Assembly (NCBI GenBank): GCA_030666985.1
Contig: DAOUWT010000076.1
Span: 1 to 10,072, forward strand
DNA length: 10,072 nucleotides
DNA from: Chloroflexota bacterium
Lineage (GTDB): Bacteria > Chloroflexota > Anaerolineae > Anaerolineales > UBA11858
Direction: 5' to 3'
Positions within the stretch are counted from its first letter, which is position 1; every line of letters begins with the position of its first letter. Position numbers and translations under genes: made by a program. This document shows, one piece after another, positions 1 through 6,632 of the stretch. A model generated the notes under the pieces. The model searched no databases. It saw only the letters and a program-made list of their open reading frames with translations, and was not told the origin of the DNA.

Positions 1-2289
1 CGAGCCAACCCCCAGGGGCCGCCTCCCGCCAATCCCCATAAGCTGCCGGACTATTTCCCGCATCCTTTCGCGGGGCGCAACCGGCGAGGAAAGCCGTAAA
101 ATATAAGATAAAGAACGCCCAATAGCCTCAGAGACGGCGGCCGTGTCGGAACCAGCCTTAGAAGTGTTGACAAAAACCTCGAAAGGTTGGTCATGTCCAT
201 TTTCGTTGATGGTCACAAAAGTTTTCCCTAGTGGGGTTCTAATGCTATATGTATAGCCTACCAACCGCTGGGGACGGGGTTTCTTAGACTCATTCCAAAT
301 ACGCAGTTGTTTTCCTTCTGTTTCATCTTTTTTATTAAGGTTGGTTTCCAGGACAACCTTTTCGCGCGAGCCGGTCACATAAACTGTGAGTCCTTTACAA
401 CCCAACTCCCAGGCCATTTTATAGGCTTCGGCTACCCCTCCAAGTTGAGCACCGGCGGGGAAATTAATTGTCTTGGAGATACTATTATCCACAAAAGCCT
501 GCAAGGCGGCCTGAGTGCGGACGTGTTCCTCGGCGGTGATGTCTTGAGCAACCACAAAGGTCTCGCGGATATGTTCCGGGAGGCTTTCGATCCCCTGGCA
601 AGTTCCCCGCTCCAAAACCTGCTCCACTATCTCGAGGCGCGTCTCGTCTTCTAAACCGGCCTTGTCCAAAGCCGCTTCGAAGAGAGGGCTGGTGTACGTC
701 AGGTGGAGGTCTTCGCCATCATCTTCTACGCGGCGCGTGTAGGCCAAGGCAAAGACAGGTTCACAGCCATAACCCTCGCACCCGGAGACGGTGCCAGTCG
801 TCCCGGTGGGGGCGATGGTGGTTTGGGCGGCGTTGCGGATGCCGTGCGCGGCGATGCCCTGGGGGATGGTTTCCCAGTCCAGGGGAGGGCGTCCCCAATC
901 GTGCCGGTAGGGGGAGAGGGGAGACGGGGCCTGCCACTTCAGGGCTTGGGGATCGTAGACGCTGCCCCGGATGGCGGGGAAGGGGCCCCGGGCCTCCGCC
1001 ATCCCCACGCTGGTGCGCATGGAGTGGTAGCGGACGAATTCCATCACCTGGGCGGCAAACTCTTGCCCAGCCTCCGAGCCGTAACCCACCCCCACCTGGT
1101 ACATGAGGTCTCCCAGCCCCATGATTCCCAGGCCAATTCGCCGGGCCTGGTGGGCAGAGGCTTCCAATTGGGGAATGGCCGGGACGTAGGCGTTGGCGTC
1201 TACTACGTTATCCAAAAAGCGGGTGGCTAGCTTTACGCTATCTTCTAATTTCTCCCAATCTACGCACCCTTCAGCGGTGGCATGCTGCGCTAAATTGACA
1301 GAGCCTAAGCAGCAATTTTCATAGGGCCCCAGGAATTGCTCTCCGCAAGGATTCGTCGCTTTCAACGTGTATAGATGTGGAACGGGATTATCGCGATTTG
1401 CGGTGTCCAAGAAAAGGACGCCAGGCTCCCCGTTGTGATGAGCTTGCTCCACGATCTTGTTAAATAATTCCCGAGCGTGAACGGTCTCGTATACTTGAAT
1501 GGGAATGCCAGCATCTTCGGCCTCTTCCAACGTTCCATGGAAATCACGGTAGGATGGGTCTTTCACGTCTGGGAAACGCAGATCCCACATTTCATCATTT
1601 TCGACAGCTTCCATGAAAGCGTCTGTAATGCCTACAGAGATATTGAAATTGGTGATGGCATTCTCGCTGGTCTTGCAGGTGATGAAAGCCTCTATATCGG
1701 GATGGTCAACGCGGAGGACACTCATATTCGCGCCCCTGCGGCTTCCACCCTGCGCGATCTCCCCAAAGGCCTGATCGTAGACGTGGAGGAATCCAACCGG
1801 CCCGGTGGCGTGCCCGGCGGAGGTTTTGATCAGGTCTCCCTGGGGGCGGAGCTGCGAAAAGGAGAATCCATTTCCACCGCCCGTTTGTTGGATGAGAGCG
1901 GCGTTGCGTAAGGTTTGGAATATGCCGTCTCCCCGGCGGCCCATGTCGTCCGTGAGGGGGAGGACAAAGCAGGCGGCCAACTGTCCCAGGGGTGTGCCCG
2001 CTCCCGTGAAGGTGGGCGAGTTGGGGAGGAAGCGCATCGAGGCCAATAAATCGTAGAAACGTGTCGCTGTTTCTAGGGTATTTTCCCCCCATTTTTCCTC
2101 TTCCTTGGCAATGTGATAAGCCACACGCCAAAAAGTATCCTCGACTGTTTCAACTGGTTTTCCGTTGTCACCCCGCCGCAAGTAACGCCGCTCGAATACC
2201 TGATATGCATTCTCTGATAGTTGAACTTTTTGCGCATTTTCAGGAAGGGAAGGGGTCGTGTATTTTGTGATATGTATATTTTTCGCCAT
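1..2289 (-). CDS. nrdJ: Adenosylcobalamin-dependent (class II) ribonucleotide reductase, C-terminally cut by window edge
   Basis: Cytoplasmic enzyme that reduces ribonucleotides to deoxyribonucleotides using a cobalamin-generated thiyl radical, independently of oxygen. I checked the frame codon by codon: it is open from ATG 2289 to base 1 (763 codons) and runs off the window. The active-site motif NPCGEQ gives N313, C315 (thiyl-radical Cys) and E317. The probable redox Cys pair is C107 (in AACFVL) and C326 or C327 (in ENCCLGSVNLA). The PTGTTGTVSG loop is present at about residues 465-480. Residues from about 683 (GKTFVTINENG, then FVNTSKAGSD) match the TSCPD-type C-terminal domain of B12-dependent reductases. 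The C-terminal Cys tail expected in the family lies outside the window. An AGGAG Shine-Dalgarno lies about 7 nt before the ATG. The gene stands alone here, with no nrdR or thioredoxin gene beside it. Identification is very secure; exact residue roles are by analogy with T. maritima NrdJ. Confidence 0.96.
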   Translation of the reverse strand, partial: MAKNIHITKYTTPSLPENAQKVQLSENAYQVFERRYLRRGDNGKPVETVEDTFWRVAYHIAKEEEKWGENTLETATRFYDLLASMRFLPNSPTFTGAGTPLGQLAACFVLPLTDDMGRRGDGIFQTLRNAALIQQTGGGNGFSFSQLRPQGDLIKTSAGHATGPVGFLHVYDQAFGEIAQGGSRRGANMSVLRVDHPDIEAFITCKTSENAITNFNISVGITDAFMEAVENDEMWDLRFPDVKDPSYRDFHGTLEEAEDAGIPIQVYETVHARELFNKIVEQAHHNGEPGVLFLDTANRDNPVPHLYTLKATNPCGEQFLGPYENCCLGSVNLAQHATAEGCVDWEKLEDSVKLATRFLDNVVDANAYVPAIPQLEASAHQARRIGLGIMGLGDLMYQVGVGYGSEAGQEFAAQVMEFVRYHSMRTSVGMAEARGPFPAIRGSVYDPQALKWQAPSPLSPYRHDWGRPPLDWETIPQGIAAHGIRNAAQTTIAPTGTTGTVSGCEGYGCEPVFALAYTRRVEDDGEDLHLTYTSPLFEAALDKAGLEDETRLEIVEQVLERGTCQGIESLPEHIRETFVVAQDITAEEHVRTQAALQAFVDNSISKTINFPAGAQLGGVAEAYKMAWELGCKGLTVYVTGSREKVVLETNLNKKDETEGKQLRIWNESKKPRPQRLVGYTYSIRTPLGKTFVTINENGHDQPFEVFVNTSKAGSDTAAVSEAIGRSLSYILRLSSPVAPRERMREIVRQLMGIGGRRPLGVGS

Positions 2290-2345
2290 GGCTGCTCCTG
2301 CTGTTTTATAGATTAATTTTGACTTGATTACAATTTGACATGCCT

Positions 2346-2374
2346 CTACCTGGGATACCCCCACAGGTAGGGGG
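2346..2374 (-). promoter_or_regulatory. nrdJ leader with two mutually exclusive hairpins
   Basis: In the predicted 5' leader of nrdJ, CTACCTG (2346-2352) is perfectly complementary to CAGGTAG (2364-2370). Five C (2358-2362) can alternatively pair with five G (2370-2374). The two stems compete for base 2370 and the loop region, so only one can form at a time. A regulatory role is inference. I looked for, and did not find, a B12-box typical of cobalamin riboswitches or paired NrdR boxes. Confidence 0.35.
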
Positions 2375-2416
2375 CACTGTTTTAGCAAACCGTACATCTG
2401 GGGATAAGAGGTCATA

Positions 2417-2445
2417 ATTTTAGCACAATGACACTAATCCCGCAA
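2417..2445 (-). promoter_or_regulatory. Predicted sigma70-type promoter of nrdJ
   Basis: Read on the minus strand: -35 TTGCGG (2445-2440), 17-bp spacer, -10 TAAAAT (2422-2417) preceded by TGC, an extended -10. This places transcription start near 2410 and gives a leader of about 120 nt before the nrdJ ATG. Assigned by hexamer match and spacing only. Confidence 0.5.
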
Positions 2446-2524
2446 GCGTTTGAGGCGTATTTGAATCTTAATATTTTCAAGCTGTTGCAATTCTTTAAGC
2501 TTGTTTCCCCACTGGGCGAGATAG

Positions 2525-2545
2525 GAGTTGCGAGTTGCGAGTTGC
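2525..2545. repeat. Three perfect tandem copies of GAGTTGC
   Basis: A 7-bp unit is repeated three times without mismatch between the DUF2270 gene and nrdJ. The rest of 2446-2587 shows no gene or clear terminator. Short 7-mer tandem runs of this style also occur after plsX (CTAGGGA x3), which suggests a general tendency to slippage repeats in this genome's intergenic DNA. Confidence 0.85.
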
Positions 2546-2587
2546 AAATCTGCTCGTCGAGGGCTTTCACATAACGGTGTCCTCGCT

Positions 2588-3649
2588 CTATTTTTCTTCT
2601 TCAAATGGTTCAAAACTTTTGCCGACCACTGCTTTTACTGGACTGACGACGACGAAGGCCTCTGAGTCTATTTGGTGAACTAGAGACTTTAGGTTAGAGA
2701 TCTCGGTATCAGTGAGGGCGCACATTAGCAGAGAGCGGTCTTCTCCGGTGTACATTCCGGTGGCCTTGACCCCTGTTACCCCCCGGTGCATATTCTCTAT
2801 TATGGCGTCGGAGATGGCTTGAGGCTGAGAGGTAACGATGTAGGTCAGCAACTGCTGGCGGCGGCCTTTGGGCCGGAACCATGGCAAAACCCCACCCCCA
2901 GGGCTGGGTTCTTCGCTATCCCCATCGGAGGTATCGGTGAAATGGGGCAAAACCTCCCCCGAAGCATCATGCAGACGAATGGTTCCCAGCCCACCCAGCA
3001 GCAGGAGGCCCAAGAATCCCCCCACGATGCCCAAAACGACCGGGCCAGGTAATCCCCCCAGTACGGCGCGGTTGAGGATGCATCTCCAGGAAGAGGCTTT
3101 GACGGGGTGAAGCCAGAGTTTTGTCATCCAAGAGATGGCAAGGATTATGTAGATCCAGAGGTAATTGTGGCGGAAACGCCGGCCCAGGGCTTCCCACACG
3201 GTGATGGAATAGTCGGGGCGCAGGAGGGTTTCGGCCAGGGTTTCGGCCCAATCCCAGGCGGGTTGGAAGGGGGGAACGAGCATGGCGGCGAAGAAGTCGG
3301 TCTCCATGAGGCGGATGCGGGAACTCCATAGCTCGTAGTAACGGTAGCGGCGGGCTTCGATGAACCAGAAAAGGGTGATGAGGAGCATATTGAGGAGGAT
3401 TACGCTGTGGTGACCACTGGCTTGGCTAAAGGCGACTGAAATGGCTGCTCCGGTGGCGATGACGGCCCAATTTGTGGTGGCGTCTAGGCGTTGGCGCCAG
3501 ACGTTGGCACGGGTGATTTCGCCCCGGTATAGGTGTACCATGGCGGTGTTGAATTCTCCGGGCTGGATGCGGTATCCCCGATAGGTCCAGACCGGTTCTT
3601 TGGGATTCTCGCGGTCAGGTTTTGTTTTGGGGGGGGCTTTTTCTGGCAT
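2588..3649 (-). CDS. DUF2270-family membrane protein with C-terminal DUF2179-like domain
   Basis: 353-residue predicted inner-membrane protein of unknown function. Residues about 33-130 (MVHLYRGEITRANVWRQRLD, then EARRYRYYELWSSRIRLMETD) match the DUF2270 signature as I know it. Hydrophobic helices lie at about 60-76, 82-98, 163-179 and 196-221. A polar, Pro/Gly/acidic linker (231-265) leads to residues 268-345 (TSQPQAISDAIIENMHRGVT, TGMYTGEDRSLLMCAL, EAFVVVSPVKAVVG). That block follows the DUF2179 pattern normally found at the C-terminus of YitT-type membrane proteins, where it is thought to be a soluble sensing or binding domain. The first ATG has no convincing Shine-Dalgarno; the in-frame ATG at residue 37 would remove conserved sequence, so the longer form is kept. 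It stands alone, convergent with nothing and about 300 bp upstream of nrdJ. Domain calls come from memory of family patterns. Confidence 0.85.
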   Translation of the reverse strand: MPEKAPPKTKPDRENPKEPVWTYRGYRIQPGEFNTAMVHLYRGEITRANVWRQRLDATTNWAVIATGAAISVAFSQASGHHSVILLNMLLITLFWFIEARRYRYYELWSSRIRLMETDFFAAMLVPPFQPAWDWAETLAETLLRPDYSITVWEALGRRFRHNYLWIYIILAISWMTKLWLHPVKASSWRCILNRAVLGGLPGPVVLGIVGGFLGLLLLGGLGTIRLHDASGEVLPHFTDTSDGDSEEPSPGGGVLPWFRPKGRRQQLLTYIVTSQPQAISDAIIENMHRGVTGVKATGMYTGEDRSLLMCALTDTEISNLKSLVHQIDSEAFVVVSPVKAVVGKSFEPFEEEK

Positions 3650-3668
3650 GGTTTATTGATCCGCTAAT

Positions 3669-3731
3669 CGGCCGTACACTACACGGCTTCGGCCGTACAC
3701 TACACGGCTTCGGCCGTACACTACACGGCTT
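3669..3731. repeat. Three perfect tandem 21-bp repeats forming TTCG-tetraloop hairpins
   Basis: Units at 3669-3689, 3690-3710 and 3711-3731 are identical; each begins CGGCCGTACAC and ends ACACGGCTT. Across each unit junction the sequence ACGGC-TTCG-GCCGT forms a 5-bp stem closed by a C(TTCG)G tetraloop, giving two such hairpins. Within each unit GCCGT and ACGGC can pair instead. The array lies directly upstream of the DUF2270 gene (ATG 3649), within its likely 5' leader. Confidence 0.9.
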
Positions 3732-3810
3732 GCTAATTTATCCTAAAATTCGTGTTTCGTGTTGCGTAGAAATTTCCCTTACGCACTACGAGTCCAACCA
3801 CTCTCTCTAT

Positions 3811-3863
3811 GTAACCATTCACGCTGCGTGGGAGATTGGTGGGAGCGCAAGCGGTTGGAGGGC
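3811..3863 (+). repeat. Dispersed repeat, copy A (inverted relative to copy B at 6207-6261)
   Basis: GTAACCATTCAC at 3811-3822, then an 8-base divergent segment, then GGAGATTGGTGGGAGCGCAA and onwards. The reverse complement of 6207-6261 reads the same apart from that divergent segment and a few transitions. The two copies lie 2.4 kb apart in opposite orientation, both in intergenic DNA. Short open frames over these copies encode the same low-complexity peptide (EIGGSASGW) on the strand shown; I treat that as a by-product of the repeat, not a gene. Confidence 0.75.
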
Positions 3864-3879
3864 CTGAATAATCACCTCT

Positions 3880-4575
3880 CTATTCCTCAGGAATTTTCTT
3901 ATTAGCTATGACCAAGAGAGGGTAGACGTAGGGCCAGGCCTTTGCGGCCAGGGAAATTGATCCCCCTGTATCTTCCATGAAGGCCAAGGTGTTAAAGTGG
4001 CGTTGTAATGAGGATAAAGAGGGTTCATCGGCAACGATTTGTCGCTTCATGTCCCGGATGGCTCTTTTGTATGTCCCTAACTTATAGGCGGATATTTCCG
4101 GTTCGATTACCTCGAGCAATTGATCGGTCAGGGCCTCAACGGTTTTTTCTAACAAGTGGGGATTGTTCAGGATATGGGGAATTTCAGCAAGGTCAGCAAA
4201 CCACATGGCCTGGATTTTTTCAATATTTATTTCACTGGGAACCGTTTCAAGGTCAGCTTGAGCGCGTTCCAGCTCTTCGGGAATGACAAAGATAAAGTTA
4301 TTTGCCACAGCCTGGTATCCGGCCCGGGTAATGTTGTAAATGCGATTACCCTGACTGCTGTATCTGCTGTACGTACATTCCATCAATTCGGCATCGCATA
4401 AGGCGTCCATATCCCAGATGAAGTTGCGCTCAAACTTCACATCAATGCCTTCGATGGAGCAACCTTCGGAGTTGATTTCTGGAATGATCGACTCTGAGAT
4501 TCTCTTTGCCTTTATATTCTTTACTAATAATTTTATTAATTGTTTTTGTTTATCGGTGAGATCGTAGGTTGTCAT
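3880..4575 (-). CDS. Unrecognised protein with winged-helix-like N-terminal domain
   Basis: 231 residues, soluble by appearance. Residues 5-95 look like a winged helix: helical start (LTDKQKQLIKLLVKN), a middle helix around 53-66, and a wing-like YNITRAGYQAVANNF (80-94), the pattern seen in many small DNA-binding regulators. Residues 100-190 are helical and acidic. The last 25 residues include a moderately hydrophobic stretch (SLAAKAWPYVYPLLVIA, 208-224) that could be a buried helix or a weak membrane contact. GAGGGA lies 5 nt before the ATG, a good ribosome binding site. The gene is solitary and AT-rich compared with nrdJ, consistent with an accessory gene. I do not recognise the family; regulator or single-gene defence component are both guesses. 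Confidence 0.7.
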   Translation of the reverse strand: MTTYDLTDKQKQLIKLLVKNIKAKRISESIIPEINSEGCSIEGIDVKFERNFIWDMDALCDAELMECTYSRYSSQGNRIYNITRAGYQAVANNFIFVIPEELERAQADLETVPSEINIEKIQAMWFADLAEIPHILNNPHLLEKTVEALTDQLLEVIEPEISAYKLGTYKRAIRDMKRQIVADEPSLSSLQRHFNTLAFMEDTGGSISLAAKAWPYVYPLLVIANKKIPEE

Positions 4576-4600
4576 AGATTCCCTCGCGAAAATATATCAG

Positions 4601-4620
4601 GTAGAACCATGGGCTTCTAC
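4601..4620. promoter_or_regulatory. Inverted repeat upstream of the winged-helix gene, possible operator
   Basis: GTAGAA (4601-4606) and TTCTAC (4615-4620) are perfectly complementary around an 8-bp centre, 26 bp before the ATG at 4575. The position suits an operator for autoregulation by the putative DNA-binding protein downstream. Only the symmetry and position support this. Confidence 0.3.
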
Positions 4621-4718
4621 TCAATATTATGTGTGTGTTTTATTTCAGTCGAAATGCCCCCCTATCATATCATAAACCAGGCGATTTCCTCGGTGGGGTT
4701 AGAACCAAAAGTTTCAAA

Positions 4719-4897
4719 GAAAAACCGGCTCTTTGATGGATGGTGTGGTAGGGGATACGGCACAAGACCTGTCAGGTTTCCAAAGACCCTTTTGAGATGG
4801 AAAACAAGCATGCTTCAGACATGATTTTATCCAAAAATCACCATCTAAAACCTGACAGGTCTGGGTAACCACACAAAAGGTCAAAGAGCCAGATTTC
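4719..4897. repeat. Nested imperfect inverted-repeat element (~180 bp)
   Basis: Five pairs of complementary blocks are nested in order. GAAA 4719-4722 pairs with TTTC 4894-4897. GGCTCTTTGA 4727-4736 pairs with 4881-4890. GTGTGGT 4743-4749 pairs with 4868-4874. AGACCTGTCAGGTTT 4765-4779 pairs with 4848-4862 (15 of 15). AGATGG 4795-4800 pairs with 4841-4846. At the tip sits the perfect palindrome AAGCATGCTT (4806-4815). No protein is encoded convincingly. It may be a MITE-like or REP-like element, or a structured RNA. Confidence 0.75.
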
Positions 4898-5026
4898 TAT
4901 AAGTGCGAAATGTAGACTAAATGTAAAATCTATGCTCGACTACTTAAAAATCCATGTTGCGTATTCAGCAATCCGCTCTATTGACATACATTGGCGGAAT
5001 TGGTTTTTCAGTTTATGATGTGGGCA

Positions 5027-5091
5027 AGACTTCCAAAGTTTGCAAAAGCAGGCTGAAAAGCGAGGCTTTGCCATAAAAACTTCGGAAGTCT
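5027..5091. repeat. 65-bp hairpin upstream of the deacetylase gene
   Basis: AGACTTCCAAAGTTT (5027-5041) pairs with 5077-5091 at 14 of 15 positions, and inside it GCAAA-AGC pairs approximately with GCTTTGC (about 5065-5071). It ends 55 bp before the start codon at 5147, so it lies in the probable promoter or leader. The rest of 4898-5146 shows no gene. The arm style (short near-palindrome repeated in inverted order) resembles the element at 4765-4862. Confidence 0.6.
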
Positions 5092-5146
5092 CACCGTTTT
5101 TTCAAGAAGACACAATTATTAGCTGAAGTTAGAAAGGAAGAATGTA

Positions 5147-6067
5147 ATGCAATCGAAGGAAAAGTATCAAGCTGTAATTAAGCATACGTCGCCTGTAGTT
5201 TTGTTTTTTTCATTGATCTTTATTCTTGTAAGCAGCAGTTGTTCGCCAAGTATTCCAAGTCAAATGGATCAAAGTAAAGATGACGTTATATTAACATCTA
5301 CTGATACTCCAGAAAAATTAAGGGATACTTTAACGCCCACAATAACCTATACCGCAACGTTAAGACCTACTGAAACATCGACCGCGACCGCAACGATAAT
5401 TCCTACTCCAGGAAGATGTACTACTCCTATGAGCCTGATGCTCCACTCTGATTATGGTGCTGCGCGTATGGAGGAATTGGCAAAAGTCATTGAAGAAAAT
5501 GATTTAACAACAATAACTTATGAGAGTTTGTATGAGGACTACTTTTTTCAAGGTAAATGCCCTCCTGATGAGACACTCTTGGTATCGTTGGATGATCCGA
5601 AGCCCAGTGCATTGCTCCCTGTATTTAAAGAGATGATACAGGTTTTCATAGATCACAATATGGTTCTTACTATAGGTATAATAACTAGAGAGCCGCATAA
5701 TCCCGAAGCGTGGGAATACTTCAATTCTATACAAGAGAAAGGAATTGAGATAGCCAGCCATACTGTAAACCACTTTGATCTGACAAAATTGAATGAGGAT
5801 GAAATACAGTTCGAGCTTGAGAAGTCTTATAATCACATCTGTGATAATACTAAGAGATGTCCAGTTTCTCTTACTCTCCCCTGGGGCAATTACGATGATC
5901 AAGTTCAACGGATAGCAAAAGAAATTGGGTATCTAGGATTTATAAGCGTTCCCGGGGAACTTTACTTTGGAGGAGAATATCCACATACTTTTAAAAGGAT
6001 TCCCCCAAATTACGAATCTCAAAGCACAACTCTAAGCGATTTAAGACTCCATTTCCAGAACTGGTAG
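5147..6067 (+). CDS. Exported NodB-like polysaccharide deacetylase, probable lipoprotein
   Basis: 306 residues. The N-terminus has Lys residues, a hydrophobic core (VVLFFSLIFILV, 17-28) and Cys32 in VSSSC, a poor but possible lipobox, so the protein is likely anchored outside the membrane. Residues 48-88 are a Thr/Pro/Ser-rich linker. The catalytic domain (92-300) shows SLDD at 147-150 (motif 1, D149/D150) and SHTVNH at 204-209 (metal-binding H205 and H209). TLPWGNYDD at 243-251 stands where motif 3 (R-x-P-Y/W-G) is expected. The usual motif-3 arginine is not visible. The family removes acetyl groups from cell-wall or capsular polysaccharides in a metal-dependent reaction; the substrate here is unknown. 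AAAGGAAG (5133-5140) precedes the ATG by 6 nt. Monocistronic, followed by a terminator; AT-rich codon use unlike nrdJ and plsX suggests acquisition. Confidence 0.82.
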   Translation: MQSKEKYQAVIKHTSPVVLFFSLIFILVSSSCSPSIPSQMDQSKDDVILTSTDTPEKLRDTLTPTITYTATLRPTETSTATATIIPTPGRCTTPMSLMLHSDYGAARMEELAKVIEENDLTTITYESLYEDYFFQGKCPPDETLLVSLDDPKPSALLPVFKEMIQVFIDHNMVLTIGIITREPHNPEAWEYFNSIQEKGIEIASHTVNHFDLTKLNEDEIQFELEKSYNHICDNTKRCPVSLTLPWGNYDDQVQRIAKEIGYLGFISVPGELYFGGEYPHTFKRIPPNYESQSTTLSDLRLHFQNW

Positions 6068-6091
6068 AGCCTATTCAAAGTGATTATTCAG

Positions 6092-6206
6092 ACCCCGTGG
6101 ATTTTTGGGGGAGGGGACGGGGGAGGGGTGAGCAACCCCCAGGCGTTCCGCCACGCATGAGCGGGGAAAAACCATGGGGGGGGGACAGGGGGGGTGGCGA
6201 GGTTTT
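6092..6206. other. G/C-rich low-complexity block
   Basis: Long runs of G separated by short A/T tracts, in sharp contrast to the AT-rich sequence on both sides. It continues directly into dispersed repeat copy B and probably belongs to the same repeat family. Open frames crossing it give Pro/Gly-rich peptides without ribosome binding sites, so I call no gene. Confidence 0.5.
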
Positions 6207-6261
6207 GCCCTCCCCAGCCGCTTGCGCTCCCGCCAATCTCCAACGGGGAGTGAATGGTTAC
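6207..6261 (-). repeat. Dispersed repeat, copy B
   Basis: The reverse complement begins GTAACCATTCAC (6261-6250), then GGAGATTGGCGGGAGCGCAA, and ends GGGGAGGGC. This matches copy A at 3811-3863 except for an internal 8-base segment and scattered substitutions. Confidence 0.75.
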
Positions 6262-6288
6262 TATTCGAAAGCACCCTCCCCTAACAGC

Positions 6289-6314
6289 AAAAAGCTGCCC
6301 AAAGGCAGCTTTTT
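6289..6314 (+). terminator. Intrinsic terminator, probably bidirectional
   Basis: AAAAAGCTGCC (6289-6299), loop CAAA, GGCAGCTTTTT (6304-6314): a perfect 11-bp stem with a T-run on the plus side and an A-run on the other. It lies about 220 bp after the deacetylase stop and would also stop minus-strand transcripts coming from 6.6 kb. Confidence 0.85.
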
Positions 6315-6415
6315 GTTTCTTCACTAAAGGTTTGATTCTCCTGCACCTTGAACACATATCCTGGAAATAAATAAAATTCGTGAATGACAACTTTTATTTG
6401 ATAAAAAATCAAGGG

Positions 6416-6432
6416 TGACTGCGATGCAGTCA
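6416..6432. repeat. Short perfect hairpin
   Basis: TGACTGC-GAT-GCAGTCA, 7-bp arms with a 3-base loop. GAATGAC (6382-6388) can also pair with GTCATTC (6429-6435), competing with it. It lies downstream of the 15-codon ORF on the minus strand, in a possible short transcript between 6626 and 6289. Confidence 0.5.
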
Positions 6433-6497
6433 TTCTCATTCAATGTGCAATTTCAACAAGAGAGTCAGGCAAAGGCTATACGTTGCTGATAATGTTG

Positions 6498-6545
6498 CTA
6501 TAGAGATTTCCAACACCATCCGTCTTCGTCCCATACTCTGAGCAT
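6498..6545 (-). CDS. 15-codon small ORF behind a perfect Shine-Dalgarno
   Basis: Minus strand: AAAGGAGGTGAT (6561-6550), a 12-base perfect complement to the canonical 16S rRNA 3' end, precedes ATG 6545 at near-ideal spacing. The ORF encodes MLRVWDEDGWCWKSL and stops with TAG. Three of 15 residues are Trp. An extended -10 promoter lies about 90 bp upstream (6641-6633), inside the left direct repeat. The next strong signal downstream is the 6289-6314 terminator, so a roughly 330-nt RNA is predicted. It could be a small protein, a Trp-rich leader-type peptide, or the remnant start of a lost gene; no Trp-metabolism gene follows. Confidence 0.4.
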   Translation of the reverse strand: MLRVWDEDGWCWKSL

Positions 6546-6632
6546 AAATATCACCTCCTTTTTAGAGCTTAGTGTAATATGCGACAAGTTTTAACGAGGT
6601 AGACAATTCTTTATTGCGATTCAGTTTCCCTT

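Noticed and set aside
307..2270. Several plus-strand open frames of 69-175 codons across the first 2.3 kb
   Set aside because: They are antisense shadows of nrdJ, whose frame is open over the whole stretch and carries clear family motifs.
2290..2410. Cobalamin riboswitch upstream of the B12-dependent reductase
   Set aside because: The leader is short and I find no B12-box-like conserved core; only the alternative hairpins are reported.
3622..3867. 81-codon plus-strand frame with a repeated GRTLHGF peptide
   Set aside because: The repeated peptide is just the translation of the 21-bp DNA repeats and the dispersed repeat; no ribosome-binding site.
4540..4824. 94-codon plus-strand frame upstream of the inverted-repeat element
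   Set aside because: It starts antisense within the winged-helix gene, runs into the inverted-repeat element and has no recognisable domain.
6071..6390. Open frames on both strands over the G/C-rich block (67, 76 and 100 codons)
   Set aside because: Low-complexity Pro/Gly-rich translations of repeat DNA; similar peptide from copy A shows it is repeat-derived.
6550..6561. 16S rRNA 3' end (ATCACCTCCTTT on the plus strand)
   Set aside because: No other 16S sequence precedes it; it is better read as a Shine-Dalgarno on the minus strand before an ATG.
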